DNA from: Clostridia bacterium
Lineage (GTDB): Bacteria; Bacillota; Clostridia; Christensenellales; Aristaeellaceae
Direction of reading: 5' to 3'
DNA length: 64,000 nucleotides
Assembly (NCBI GenBank): GCA_017501255.1
Contig: JAFVXE010000018.1
Coordinates: 144,341 to 208,340, forward strand
This document shows, one piece after another, positions 33,342 to 42,208 of the stretch. The first letter of the stretch is position 1. The number at the start of each line of letters is the position of its first letter. Under the pieces are notes generated by a model that ran no database searches, was not told the origin of the DNA, and saw only the letters and a program-made list of their open reading frames with translations. The position numbers and the translations under genes were made by a program.

Positions 33342-34004
33342 ATGATGAAAAAATTTCTAGCTGCCCTGTTGGCGCTGATGCTTTGTGCTACCGCCTTTTG
33401 CGGTGCTTTTGCCGAAGCTGCGCCCGTAGTAGCTGATGACGGCTGGTACCTGGAAACCGCCCTGTATGTGGCGGAGCAAATGGGCGTTCTGGCGGACAAC
33501 GAGGCCTATGTGGAGCTGTTCATCGGCATGGGCGAGGATACCGACGGCTTTGCCGATATCATGGCGCAGCTCAACGGCCTCACCCCGGATGAGGTAATCA
33601 CCTACCTGTACAAAACCGATGCGCTGGAAACCCTTGCCGCCGCCTATCAGATGGACGAAGTGACCACTGCCCTTGGCAAGCCCGCCATGGAGAGCATTTA
33701 CCGGCGGATGAACCAGTCCCTGGGCAGTCTGCTCAACAGCTATGTGGGCGGCAGTCTGTGGCTGGCCATCGCCAATGCCCTCAGCTACAACGAAACCTAT
33801 CTCATGCCGGAAAACTTTGTCCCCTGCGCCCTCCTTTTGCGCTACGATGGACAGGAGGCTGCCATTCTGGTCACCTTCAGCCAGACCGGCACGGAAACCA
33901 TCACCGTTACCGCTACCTATGTGCGGGCGGATGTGGCTGAGGATGAAGTGGCTGCCACTTACCTGAACCTCCTATGGGAGTGCACGTCCGCATCGTCCTT
34001 CTAA
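33342..34004 (+). CDS. Secreted protein of unknown function in the BMP transporter locus
   Basis: A 220-residue exported protein with a signal peptide (about residues 1-23, cleavage near AFA-EA). I do not recognise the mature domain. It is acidic, mixed helix and strand, with the C-terminal half reading like a small beta-sheet domain (PCALLLRYDGQEAAILVTFS, TETITVTATYV). The start at 33342 is favoured because AAAGGA lies 11 bases upstream; an ATG at 33330 has no site. Its position between the binding protein and the ATPase suggests an accessory role in transport, but the 350-base gap with repeats downstream weakens that. Confidence 0.65.
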   Translation: MMKKFLAALLALMLCATAFCGAFAEAAPVVADDGWYLETALYVAEQMGVLADNEAYVELFIGMGEDTDGFADIMAQLNGLTPDEVITYLYKTDALETLAAAYQMDEVTTALGKPAMESIYRRMNQSLGSLLNSYVGGSLWLAIANALSYNETYLMPENFVPCALLLRYDGQEAAILVTFSQTGTETITVTATYVRADVAEDEVAATYLNLLWECTSASSF

Positions 34005-34242
34005 CGAAGGGCGATGCGTTCGCGCCAGGTGCTGGACAACAGATGCCGCGGCTTTCGTGCCAGGGGCCCTTCCCTGTCACACGCCGCTTGCGTCGGGCCG
34101 CCTCCTCGGGCCTTCGGCCCTGCGGGGGACGGCCCCGTCCGGCGGGAGTGGATAGAATTTGAGGGAAGGGTTAGGGAAGGTTGTTTTTTTCATTCCCAAA
34201 CCATGAGCCAAAAATCGCTACTCATTCATAGCATTCAGAGTA

Positions 34243-34343
34243 TTTTTCTCCCCTTGCGCCGTGAAACGGCGCAATACGCGGGATTCTCAAGGGTCCTTGA
34301 CCCATGAGCGGGTTCCAAGGGCAGAGCCCTTGGCCTGCGGAGC
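34243..34343. repeat. Modular hairpin repeat (C-B-A) before the ABC ATPase gene
   Basis: TTGCGCCGT/ACGGCGCAA (C), GGGATTC linker, TCAAGGGTC/GACCCATGA (B) and CCAAGGGC/GCCCTTGG (A-type), then CCTGCGGAGC. It is reversed relative to copies that follow stop codons. It ends directly at the AAAGGAGG of the next gene. The preceding 34010-34165 is GC-rich and full of short hairpins (for example GGGCC/GGCCC), with no gene seen. Confidence 0.8.
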
Positions 34344-34360
34344 AAAGGAGGTTTCCCACC

Positions 34361-35902
34361 TTGAAAGAAATCGTCCGGTTTTCCCATGTGAGTATGCAGT
34401 TCCCCGGCACGCTGGCCAACGATGACATCAGCCTGAGCATTTACGAGGGCGAAGTGTTTGCGCTGGTGGGCGAAAACGGCGCGGGCAAGTCCACGCTGAT
34501 GAACCTGCTGTATGGTTTGCACCAGCCCACGCTGGGGGAGATTCATATCAGCGGGCTGCCCACGGCTCCGGTGCACAGCCCGGAGAAAGCCATGCGCATG
34601 GGGGTCAGCATGGTGCACCAGCATTTCAAGCTGGTACCCAGCTTTACGGTGGCCCAGAATATCCTGTTGGGGCACGAGCCGAAAAAGTGGGGGCTGTTCT
34701 ACGATGAGAAAGCCGCCAACGAGACCGTGCGCCAGCTGTCGGAAACCTACGGGCTGGAAGTGAACCCCACCGATGTGGTGCGGGATCTGAGCATTGGCTT
34801 GCAGCAGCGGGTGGAGATTTTGAAGGCTCTGCGTACCGGCGCCAAGGTGTTGATTTTGGACGAACCTACGGCGGTGCTGACGGCGCAGGAGACCGAGGAA
34901 CTGTTTGCGGTGATCCGGCGCATTGTGAAGGAAAAGAACATGACGGTGATCATGATCACCCACCGGCTGCCGGAAGTAATGCAGATCAGCGACCGGGTGG
35001 GCGTGATGCGCCGGGGCAGAATGATCGATGTACTACGCACCCGGGACACCAGCGAGCAGGGCATTTCCTCCCTGATGGTGGGCCGTGATGTGATTTTTGA
35101 CGACCTGCGCACCGAGCAGGAAAGCGGCGAGGAAAAGCTGGTGATCCGGGGCCTGATGGCCAACAACGACCGGATGCTGCCCGCCCTCCGGGGCGTAAGC
35201 CTCAGCGTGCACGCCGGTGAAATCGTGGGTGTATGCGGCGTGGAGGGCAACGGTCAGACGGAGCTGAGCGAGTGCATCATGGGAATGCGGCCGCAAACCG
35301 GCGGCAGCGTCATCCTCAACGGCAAGGACATCAGCCGGCTCAGTCCCCGGAAAATCCGGGAAATGGGCGTCAGCTTCATTCCGGAGGATCGCCTGTCCAC
35401 CGGCGTGGATCAGAAAAGCTCCATCGAGGAAAACCTGGCGCTGGGCAAGCACCGCACCCGGGATTTCAGCCTGCTGGGCATCCATCTGCGCCGGGGCAAG
35501 GTGAAACAGTATGCCAAACAGCTGGAAAAGCAGTTCGACATCCGCTGCGCCGGTGTGGATGAGCCGGTGCAGAGCCTGTCCGGCGGCAATGTGCAGAAAG
35601 TGGTCATCGCCCGGGAATTCTCCTTTGATACGCCCGTGCTGGTGATCTGCCAGCCCACCCGTGGTGTGGATATCGGCGCGATTGAGTTCATCCACGAGCG
35701 CATCATCGAGAAGCGCAACGAAGGATGCGCCATTCTGCTCATCAGCGCCGATCTGGACGAGCTGTTCCGCTTAAGCGATACTCTGGTGACCCTCTACGAT
35801 GGCAACATCACCGGCCGGTTCAAAGCCGGGGAGATCACCATGGAGGAAATCGGCTTCTATATGCTGGGCGCAAAGGTGCAGGAGGGAGGCAGCCATGAAT
35901 AA
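34361..35902 (+). CDS. ABC transporter ATP-binding protein (BMP/RbsA type, two ABC domains)
   Basis: A 513-residue ATPase with two tandem nucleotide-binding domains, as in RbsA and YufO. Domain 1 has Walker A GENGAGKS (about residue 37), signature LSIGLQQRVEI and Walker B LILDEPTAVLT. Domain 2 has the degenerate Walker A GVEGNGQTE (about 290), signature LSGGNVQK and a Walker-B-like LVICQPTRGVD. The start codon is TTG at 34361, chosen because AAAGGAGG lies 9 bases upstream; the only upstream in-frame ATG is inside the repeat. It energises the importer with the two following permeases. Confidence 0.93.
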   Translation: MKEIVRFSHVSMQFPGTLANDDISLSIYEGEVFALVGENGAGKSTLMNLLYGLHQPTLGEIHISGLPTAPVHSPEKAMRMGVSMVHQHFKLVPSFTVAQNILLGHEPKKWGLFYDEKAANETVRQLSETYGLEVNPTDVVRDLSIGLQQRVEILKALRTGAKVLILDEPTAVLTAQETEELFAVIRRIVKEKNMTVIMITHRLPEVMQISDRVGVMRRGRMIDVLRTRDTSEQGISSLMVGRDVIFDDLRTEQESGEEKLVIRGLMANNDRMLPALRGVSLSVHAGEIVGVCGVEGNGQTELSECIMGMRPQTGGSVILNGKDISRLSPRKIREMGVSFIPEDRLSTGVDQKSSIEENLALGKHRTRDFSLLGIHLRRGKVKQYAKQLEKQFDIRCAGVDEPVQSLSGGNVQKVVIAREFSFDTPVLVICQPTRGVDIGAIEFIHERIIEKRNEGCAILLISADLDELFRLSDTLVTLYDGNITGRFKAGEITMEEIGFYMLGAKVQEGGSHE

Positions 35903-37022
35903 TTCCCTGATGCAGACCCTTCGGGCGCTGGTGCGCCTGAAACCTTCCAAAAAGCTGGAGCGTGACTATCTGGTATCGCTGGTGATCGCCGTGGCGCTGG
36001 CCTTTGTGGTGGGTGCGGGCATCCTGCTGATCTGCGGGCATAATCCCATCGCCTGCTATGCGTCCCTGTTCAAGGGGGCGCTGGGCACCAAGCGTGCGTT
36101 TGCCAACACCCTTGCCAAGACCATGACCCTTGCCCTGTGTGGCCTTGCCATGAGCGTGGCTGCCAAGGCGGGAATGTTCAACGTGGGCGGCGAAGGCCAG
36201 CTGTACTTCGGCGCCATGGCGGCCGCCATTGTGGGCGCATATGTAAAGGGCCTGCCCGGTTGGGCGGTCACCCTGCTGGCGCTGCTGGCGGCAGTGGCAG
36301 CGGGCGGCCTGTTTGCGCTGCTGCCCGGCTGGCTCAAGGTGCAATGGAAGGTGGATGAGGTCATCACCACCATCATGCTCAATACGGCAGCCATCTATTT
36401 CTGCACCTATCTGGCCAACGGCCCCCTGAAAACCACCGAAAAGGGCATCGCTCAGGGCACTGCCAGCATTATGAAGGAGGCTTCCCTGCAAAAACTGGTG
36501 CCCCTGAGCAACCTGACCACCGGCATCTTTTACGCTGCCGTGGCGGCGCTTCTCATCTGGTATCTCATGAGCCGCTCCACCACCGGCTTTGAAATGAAGC
36601 TCACCGGCAACAACGACCGCTTTGCCCTCTACGGCGGCGTCAGTACCAAAAAGCTGATGCTCTGGTCCATGGTGCTCAGCGGTATGCTGTGCGGCCTGGT
36701 GGGTATGCTGGAAACTTTCGGGCTCCACGGGCGGTTCATCGTCAGCGTCAGCAACGAATTCTACTTTGACGGTATGCTGGTGGCCATGATTATGCGCTAC
36801 AACCCCCTGGGTACCATGCTGATGAGTTTCTTCTTTGCCATTCTCAACATCGGCGGCCGTGCCATGGAACGCTCCGCAGGCATCCCCTCCGAGCTGATTC
36901 TCATTGTGCAGTCGGTAATCATCTTTTTCATGGCAGCGGAGGGCGGCATCCGCACCTCCCTGAAAAACCGGGCGGCGGTGCGCAAAGCCCGCCGGGAAGC
37001 CGCACGAAAGGAGGCAGTCTGA
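35895..37022 (+). CDS. ABC transporter permease (BMP type), first
   Basis: A 375-residue inner-membrane permease of the BPD_transp_2 (RbsC-like) family with about ten helices. The start overlaps the ATPase gene by 8 bases and has GGAGG 6-7 bases upstream. The family core AKAGMFNVGGEGQLYFGAM is at about residues 90-108, and VDEVITTIMLN at about 153-163. It pairs with the shorter permease downstream to form the channel for the nucleoside-type substrate delivered by the BMP protein. Confidence 0.92.
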   Translation: MNNSLMQTLRALVRLKPSKKLERDYLVSLVIAVALAFVVGAGILLICGHNPIACYASLFKGALGTKRAFANTLAKTMTLALCGLAMSVAAKAGMFNVGGEGQLYFGAMAAAIVGAYVKGLPGWAVTLLALLAAVAAGGLFALLPGWLKVQWKVDEVITTIMLNTAAIYFCTYLANGPLKTTEKGIAQGTASIMKEASLQKLVPLSNLTTGIFYAAVAALLIWYLMSRSTTGFEMKLTGNNDRFALYGGVSTKKLMLWSMVLSGMLCGLVGMLETFGLHGRFIVSVSNEFYFDGMLVAMIMRYNPLGTMLMSFFFAILNIGGRAMERSAGIPSELILIVQSVIIFFMAAEGGIRTSLKNRAAVRKARREAARKEAV

Positions 37023-37921
37023 TGGGCGAGATCTTCAATGTATTGCTGCTCCAGACCACCCTGCGCTCCGCCACCCCCGTGGTGCTGGCGGCCATGGGCT
37101 GCCTTTTGACCCAGCACGTGAACATGACCAACATCGGTATCGACGGTATGATGCTCATCGGTGCCTTCTTTGCCGTGCTGGGCAGCTACTTCTTCGGCAG
37201 CTGGGCTGCCGGGCTTGGGCTGGCCATCCTCTGCGGCATTTTGCTGGGCCTGTTCTACTATGTATTTGTCATCAAGTTCGGCAGCGATGAGTTCATCATC
37301 GGCGTGGCCCTGAACATCTTTGCAGGCGGTTTGACGGTATTCCTGCTGCGCACCGTGTTTCAGGTCAAGGGCGCATTCTCCGACCCGGCTCTGGTGCCCC
37401 TGCCCACCATCCATCTGCCGCTGATCCGGCACATTCCCGTTCTGGGGCAGCTTCTATCCGGGCACACGTTGCTGGTATATGTCAGCTGGGCTTTGGTGCT
37501 GATTCTCTGGGCCTTTATCTACAAGACCCCCGCCGGTGTGCATCTGCGGGCTTCCGGCGAATACCCCGCCGCCCTCACCGCTTGCGGCAAAAGCCCCGAA
37601 AAAATGAAATGCTTTGCCAGCGTGGCCTGCGGCATTCTGGCCTGTGTGGCAGGCGCTCACCTGTCCCTTGGCTATCTGACCATGTTCGCTGAGAATATGT
37701 CCGCCTCCCGTGGCTACGTGGCCTTTGCCTGCGTCATCTTCGGCCGGGGCAATCCTCTGATTGTGTTCCTGGCCGCCCTGCTCTTCGGCTTCATTGATGC
37801 TCTGGGCCTGCGCTTGCAGAACTACATCCCCAGCGATCTCACCGCCATGGCCCCCTATCTGGTCACCGTGGTGATGATGGTGGTGGTGGTACTCTGGGAG
37901 AGACGGAAGAAGAAGAGCTGA
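37022..37921 (+). CDS. ABC transporter permease (BMP type), second
   Basis: A 299-residue permease, a YufQ-like partner of the preceding gene, with about eight helices. The conserved segment MTNIGIDGMMLIGAFFAV (about residues 36-53) corresponds to the NVGGEG region of the first permease, and LRASGEYPAALTACG (about 177-191) is the coupling region to the ATPase. The start overlaps the previous stop by one base (TGATG), and AAAGGAGG is upstream. It is the last gene of the operon. Confidence 0.92.
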   Translation: MGEIFNVLLLQTTLRSATPVVLAAMGCLLTQHVNMTNIGIDGMMLIGAFFAVLGSYFFGSWAAGLGLAILCGILLGLFYYVFVIKFGSDEFIIGVALNIFAGGLTVFLLRTVFQVKGAFSDPALVPLPTIHLPLIRHIPVLGQLLSGHTLLVYVSWALVLILWAFIYKTPAGVHLRASGEYPAALTACGKSPEKMKCFASVACGILACVAGAHLSLGYLTMFAENMSASRGYVAFACVIFGRGNPLIVFLAALLFGFIDALGLRLQNYIPSDLTAMAPYLVTVVMMVVVVLWERRKKKS

Positions 37922-38036
37922 TGGGTCAAAGGGCTCTGCCCTTGAAGTCTGCCAAAGGGCTCTGCCCTTTGGAAACCCGGCAGGAGGCAGTGCCTCCTGC
38001 ACCTCCGGATTGCGCCCATTTCATGGGCGCAAAAGG
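37922..38036. repeat. Modular hairpin repeat after the transporter operon
   Basis: CAAAGGGCTCTGCCCTTG, CCAAAGGGC/GCCCTTTGG, CAGGAGGCAGTGCCTCCTG and TTGCGCCCAT/ATGGGCGCAA in series. It begins at the stop codon of the permease gene. Confidence 0.75.
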
Positions 38037-38048
38037 GGTCAAACTACA

Positions 38049-38098
38049 CAGAAAAAGAGGCTGTTGCAAACCTTCTCTGCAACAGCCCTTTTTTCATA
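38049..38098. terminator. Bidirectional terminator
   Basis: AGGCTGTTGCA pairs with TGCAACAGCCC and is followed by TTTTTTC; an A-run on the other side serves the convergent NnrE/NnrD gene. Confidence 0.85.
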
Positions 38099-38111
38099 CC
38101 TATTTCCTTAT

Positions 38112-40175
38112 TTACAAACAAATAATCTCGCTCTCAAAATACTGCTCCACAAACCTTGTGGCAGCCCAAACTTCCTCCCGGGTCAACCGGGTGCCCGGAT
38201 CCGCCACCACCCATTTATCCTCCACATCGTTCAGCCGGTGGATCACTGCCACCACCTGCCCTTCGAACACATCCAGCGGCAGGGTTTCGCCATAGATGTA
38301 GGCATCCTGCCACTCGTTGTCCTCAGCCAGCACATCCTGCACATAGCCGTAGTTGATGGGATAGACGATATCCTTATGCTCCGGGTGGGTTTCGCCCAGT
38401 TTCCTGTCCACCGTCACGGTGACCATGCGCCCCAGGACATCGGCAGGAGCGGTGGCGGGCGGTTCTGTTACGCTGTCCGACCAGCGCAGAGGCTTGGTGA
38501 AGAACAATTCTTCTGCTCCTGAGGCAATGGAATCGGTTTTTTCATACAAGTCGGATGCAGGCACTGTTTCCGCTGCAACGGGCTTGGCTGCGGCTTCCTG
38601 CGCCGCCACGCCCAGATATGCGCACAAATCCGTCGCCAGCACGCCCCGGCTGCCCAGCCGCTTTTCCGCAGCGCAACCCGCCAGACCATGCAGGCCGGTG
38701 GCCCCTTGCAGCGCTGTCAACAATTCCTCCGGCTCGTGGCAATGCTCCCTTTGTGCCAGCACGGCGCACAGAACGCCGGTCAGGGCATCGCCGCTGCCGC
38801 CCTTGCCCATGGCAGAGGTTCCCAGCACATTGATGGCCATCCTCTCGCCGGTAACCAGCACACTGGCAGCGCCTTTCAGCACAATGGCTGCCCCATACCG
38901 CTGATGGAGCTGCTCGGCGCTTTTTACCGCATCAGCGGTGATTGCCGAAACCGGTACATCCAGCAGCCGGGATGCTTCCCCGGGATGGGGCGTCAGCACG
39001 CAGCGGGACAGGTTCAGCGTTGCTGTATCCATTTGCGCCAACAGATTGAGGGCATCCGCATCAATGACCGCCCTCCGGTCATGCACGGACAGCCATGCCA
39101 GCGTCTTTTCGCACAATTTCTGCGCCCAGGGGCTCTGCCCCAGTCCGCAGCCCATGCCCAGCACATCCGCCGCCATCAGCAGCGGCTCCAGCTGTTGCCA
39201 GGCCTCCACCGCATCCGGGGACAGGGGCAGGCAGGTTGCGCAGGGGCACAGCATCTGCACGGTATCCAGAATCCGTTCGGGACAGGCCACCGTCACCAGC
39301 CCGGCACCGCTGCGGAGCGCCGCCGTGGCTGCGATTGCAGCCGCACCCGCCATACCGGCACTGCCGCACAAAAGCGCCACCCGGCCATAATCGCCCTTGT
39401 GGGCAATCCGACTGCGCCGGGGCAGCATTCCTTCCACTTCCCAGGGCTGGCCTGCCAGCAGCCCCTCCGCATCATCCCAGGCGGGCAGCAGACCGATATC
39501 AGCCACCGCAACATGGCCCGACCATTCCAGCCCCTGCCCAACAAACAGACCGGGCTTGGGCCGATGGAAGGTGACCGTCTCCGTGGCTCTGACGCACTGA
39601 CCCAGCACCTGACCGGTACGCCCGCACAAACCGGAGGGAATATCCACCGCCACCACGGGCACATTCTGGTCGTACGCATCGTTGCACAAGCCAACCAGTG
39701 CCGCCGCCGTACCGGTGACCGGACGGGACAATCCCGTGCCGAACAGACCGTCGATGATGCAGCCGGTATGGGCTTCCACCGTTACCGGCTGGCCCTGTGC
39801 ATCCAGCAGCACACCGCTTTCCGCATAGGCGGATTCGCTCATCAGCCGCCGCACCAGCACCTGAGGCCGTTCCTGCTGCAAGCGGTTCAGTTCCCGCTGG
39901 GCATCAGGGGACAACGTGCCATCCAGAATCCAGCAAGCGCCCCGGAGGCTATTGTCCGCTGCCAGCATCCGCAGGGCGGCAATGGCATCGCCGCCATTGT
40001 TGCCCGTGCCGCACAAGGCGATCACTGCGCCGCCCCGCCCTTTCCACAGGGCATGAACGGCCCGGGCCACAGCAGCTGCCGCCCGGTTCATCAACGCTTC
40101 CCCCGTGCACAGGCCCTGATTCATTGCCTGGGTTTCGATCCGCTTCATTTCAGCGGGCGTAATGGTTTTCAGCAT
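38112..40175 (-). CDS. NAD(P)HX epimerase-dehydratase fused to a small pyrophosphatase-like domain
   Basis: A 687-residue fusion. Residues 1-210 are YjeF_N/NnrE, the NAD(P)HX epimerase (CGTGNNGGDAIAALRML at about 52-68). Residues 235-505 are NnrD, the ADP/ATP-dependent NAD(P)HX dehydratase (GSAGMAGAAAIAA, LTPHPGEASRLL, MGKGGSGDALTG). After a ~75-residue linker, residues 584-687 resemble a short inorganic-pyrophosphatase family: YPINYGYV plus an acidic EDNEWQDAY that aligns with the PPase DGDPLD motif, with Glu for the second Asp. The third domain is the oddity. A weak GGGGCG before Met584 could allow separate translation. The start at 40175 has AAAGGAAA upstream. The YfbR-like gene is 44 bases upstream. 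Confidence 0.9.
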   Translation of the reverse strand: MLKTITPAEMKRIETQAMNQGLCTGEALMNRAAAAVARAVHALWKGRGGAVIALCGTGNNGGDAIAALRMLAADNSLRGACWILDGTLSPDAQRELNRLQQERPQVLVRRLMSESAYAESGVLLDAQGQPVTVEAHTGCIIDGLFGTGLSRPVTGTAAALVGLCNDAYDQNVPVVAVDIPSGLCGRTGQVLGQCVRATETVTFHRPKPGLFVGQGLEWSGHVAVADIGLLPAWDDAEGLLAGQPWEVEGMLPRRSRIAHKGDYGRVALLCGSAGMAGAAAIAATAALRSGAGLVTVACPERILDTVQMLCPCATCLPLSPDAVEAWQQLEPLLMAADVLGMGCGLGQSPWAQKLCEKTLAWLSVHDRRAVIDADALNLLAQMDTATLNLSRCVLTPHPGEASRLLDVPVSAITADAVKSAEQLHQRYGAAIVLKGAASVLVTGERMAINVLGTSAMGKGGSGDALTGVLCAVLAQREHCHEPEELLTALQGATGLHGLAGCAAEKRLGSRGVLATDLCAYLGVAAQEAAAKPVAAETVPASDLYEKTDSIASGAEELFFTKPLRWSDSVTEPPATAPADVLGRMVTVTVDRKLGETHPEHKDIVYPINYGYVQDVLAEDNEWQDAYIYGETLPLDVFEGQVVAVIHRLNDVEDKWVVADPGTRLTREEVWAATRFVEQYFESEIICL

Positions 40176-40219
40176 CTTTTTTCCTTTCTTTCCAGGGAAA
40201 AAAATCAGGCCGGGGCCCA

Positions 40220-40801
40220 TCATCCCCGGCTCAGCTCATCCGGCGTGAGGGTATAGCTGGGCACGAAATCCCGGAGGAAATCCTCCACCTCGGGCAGAGG
40301 ACTGGCCTTCAGGCTTGCCAGGATCGTTTCCTTTGCCTTGGCAAACTCGCCGTTGCCCAGCTTTTCTTCGGTCAGGCATTTCAGATAGGCGCTGATGCGG
40401 TCGGCAGCCTTGACCAGCTGCCAGCATTCGCTGGTTTCGTCCGGCTGAATGTAGGGAGCAAAATCCGCCTGCATATCAGCGGGCAGCATGGTGATAAGCC
40501 GCTGACGGGCCCGGTTTTCGATCTCCTGATAGGCGCTCTGCATCTCCGGGTTCTTGTACTTGACCGGAGTGGGCAGATCGCCGGTGAGGGCCTCGCTGGC
40601 ATCGTGATACAATGCCATGGTCACAACGGTTTCCGGGTTCACCTGCCGGCCATAGCGCCGGTTGCCCAGCACCGCCAGCCCGTGAGCGATCATGGCGGTC
40701 TGCATACTGTGTTCCATATCGTTTTCCTGCTCGATGTTGCGCATCAGGCCCCAGCGGCGGATCAATTTCAGCCGGTCAAGGTATGCGAAAAAATGGCTCA
40801 T
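40220..40801 (-). CDS. HD-domain 5'-nucleotidase, YfbR-like
   Basis: A 193-residue HD-domain phosphohydrolase resembling YfbR, which dephosphorylates deoxynucleoside monophosphates. The metal site is visible as EHSMQTA (about residue 31), YHDASEALTGDLPTPVKY (about 67-84) and KAADRISAYLKC near 130. The start at 40801 has TGGAGGC 8 bases upstream; the longer frame lacks a site. It is first in a two-gene unit with the NnrE/NnrD fusion, so both may be nucleotide house-cleaning functions. Confidence 0.87.
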   Translation of the reverse strand: MSHFFAYLDRLKLIRRWGLMRNIEQENDMEHSMQTAMIAHGLAVLGNRRYGRQVNPETVVTMALYHDASEALTGDLPTPVKYKNPEMQSAYQEIENRARQRLITMLPADMQADFAPYIQPDETSECWQLVKAADRISAYLKCLTEEKLGNGEFAKAKETILASLKASPLPEVEDFLRDFVPSYTLTPDELSRG

Positions 40802-40886
40802 GGCAACTGCCTCCATTATGTGCTTGAAAATCTGCATTGATTATACCATGGGCAGCCAGCGGCTGGCAAGCAAGCACAGACCGGCA

Positions 40887-40915
40887 TTGACGAAGCCATT
40901 TCCCTCTGATAAGAT
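40887..40915 (+). promoter_or_regulatory. Promoter of the MFS gene
   Basis: TTGACG (40887-40892) and TAAGAT (40910-40915), 17-base spacer. Confidence 0.65.
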
Positions 40916-40960
40916 AGACCCACCGCAAGCTGCCTTCGGGCATCGGGGAGGGGAAACGCC

Positions 40961-42151
40961 ATGAACCAAAATTCCGGCAGGCTGGGTTATTTTTTCACCG
41001 TGATGTTTGTTTTCAACATGGCGGCCAATTTCGTCCACCCGGTCACTCCGGCCATCATTGTGGATCTTCAGCTCAACGACTATATGTTCGGGCTGGCGCT
41101 GGCTGCCATGAGCCTGTTCAACTTCCTGTTTTCCCCCTTCTGGGGCAAGATGGCGGGCCACCTATCCAGCAAAACGGTGATCCTGATCTGCGGTTTCGGC
41201 TATGCGCTGGGCCAGCTGTTCTTCGGGCTGGCCAGAACGGAAATTCAGTTTCTGCTGGCACGGATGTTTGCCGGTATCTTTGTGGGCGGCTGCTATGTGG
41301 CTTTCCTCACCTACACTGTCAATGCCTCCACGCCGGAAAACCGGGGCCGCAATCTGGCCATCAATGCTGTGGTCAATTCGGTTTCCGGCTCCTTTGGCTA
41401 CTTTGTGGGCGGCATGGTGGGCGAAATCAACATTTTCTATCCCGTGTGGCTGCAGGCCTTCGTGCTGGCCACCATGGCGCTGCTGATGTTCCTGGGCTGC
41501 CGGGAGGACAAGCAGGTGGAAGGCCGTTGGCAGGATCATCTGCACCTCAGAGACTGCAACCCCTTTGCGGCAATCCTTCAATGCCGCCGGTTCATGACCC
41601 GGACGCTGCTGCTTCTGTTTTTAGCCTATGGCCTTGGCAATCTGGGCTACATCGCCTTTGAACAGTGCTTCAACTTCTATCTGCGTGATCAATTCCAGCT
41701 TACCTCCGGCTACAACGGCATCATCAAGGCGGCGCTGGGCATCATCTCGCTGGTGGCCAACGGCACGCTGTGTATGTGGATCCTCCGCAGGGAGCGCATC
41801 TCCCCCTGGCTGGCGGGGGTTATGTCCGTCTGCACCGCCGCCATGCTGGGCGTGATCTTCTTTGACAACGTGGTGCCCTTCATTTTGATCAATGTGCTGT
41901 TCTTCGCCTTCTATTTCATTTCCGTGCCGCTGATGCAGAACCGTGCCGCCGTGCTGGGACAGGGCGAAAACAGCAATCTGGTGATGGGCGCTTTCAACGC
42001 CACCAAGTCCTTCGGTCAGATTTTCGGTTCGGCGCTGGCGGGGTTCCTGTACGAGTGGACGCCCAAAATGCCTTTTGTGTTCGGCTTTGTCGCCTTTGCG
42101 CTGGCTGCCGGGCTGGCGGTGATGATGGTCAGGGCGGAAAAAACGCTGTAA
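40961..42151 (+). CDS. MFS transporter
   Basis: A 396-residue major facilitator with about twelve helices. The loop between helices 2 and 3 (FSPFWGKMAGHLSSKTVI, about residues 53-70) is the family motif A in a degenerate form. Helices 4-5 contain ARMFAGIFVGGCYVAFLTYTV-like residues with several conserved Gly. No substrate can be inferred; the overall look is like drug or small-metabolite exporters. It has its own promoter, GGAGGGG 8 bases before the ATG, and a shared terminator with thiT. Confidence 0.88.
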   Translation: MNQNSGRLGYFFTVMFVFNMAANFVHPVTPAIIVDLQLNDYMFGLALAAMSLFNFLFSPFWGKMAGHLSSKTVILICGFGYALGQLFFGLARTEIQFLLARMFAGIFVGGCYVAFLTYTVNASTPENRGRNLAINAVVNSVSGSFGYFVGGMVGEINIFYPVWLQAFVLATMALLMFLGCREDKQVEGRWQDHLHLRDCNPFAAILQCRRFMTRTLLLLFLAYGLGNLGYIAFEQCFNFYLRDQFQLTSGYNGIIKAALGIISLVANGTLCMWILRRERISPWLAGVMSVCTAAMLGVIFFDNVVPFILINVLFFAFYFISVPLMQNRAAVLGQGENSNLVMGAFNATKSFGQIFGSALAGFLYEWTPKMPFVFGFVAFALAAGLAVMMVRAEKTL

Positions 42152-42157
42152 TGTATC

Positions 42158-42200
42158 AAAAAAAGCTGCCGCAGGATAACGCCAGCGGCAGCTTTTTTCC
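42158..42200. terminator. Bidirectional terminator
   Basis: AAAAAAAGCTGCCGC (42158-42172) pairs with GCGGCAGCTTTTTT (42185-42198). It serves the MFS gene and thiT. Confidence 0.9.
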
Positions 42201-42208
42201 ATACGCAA

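Noticed and set aside
34304..34360. ATG start for the ABC ATPase inside the repeat
   Set aside because: The extra 19 codons translate the repeat hairpins, and the Shine-Dalgarno fits the downstream TTG.
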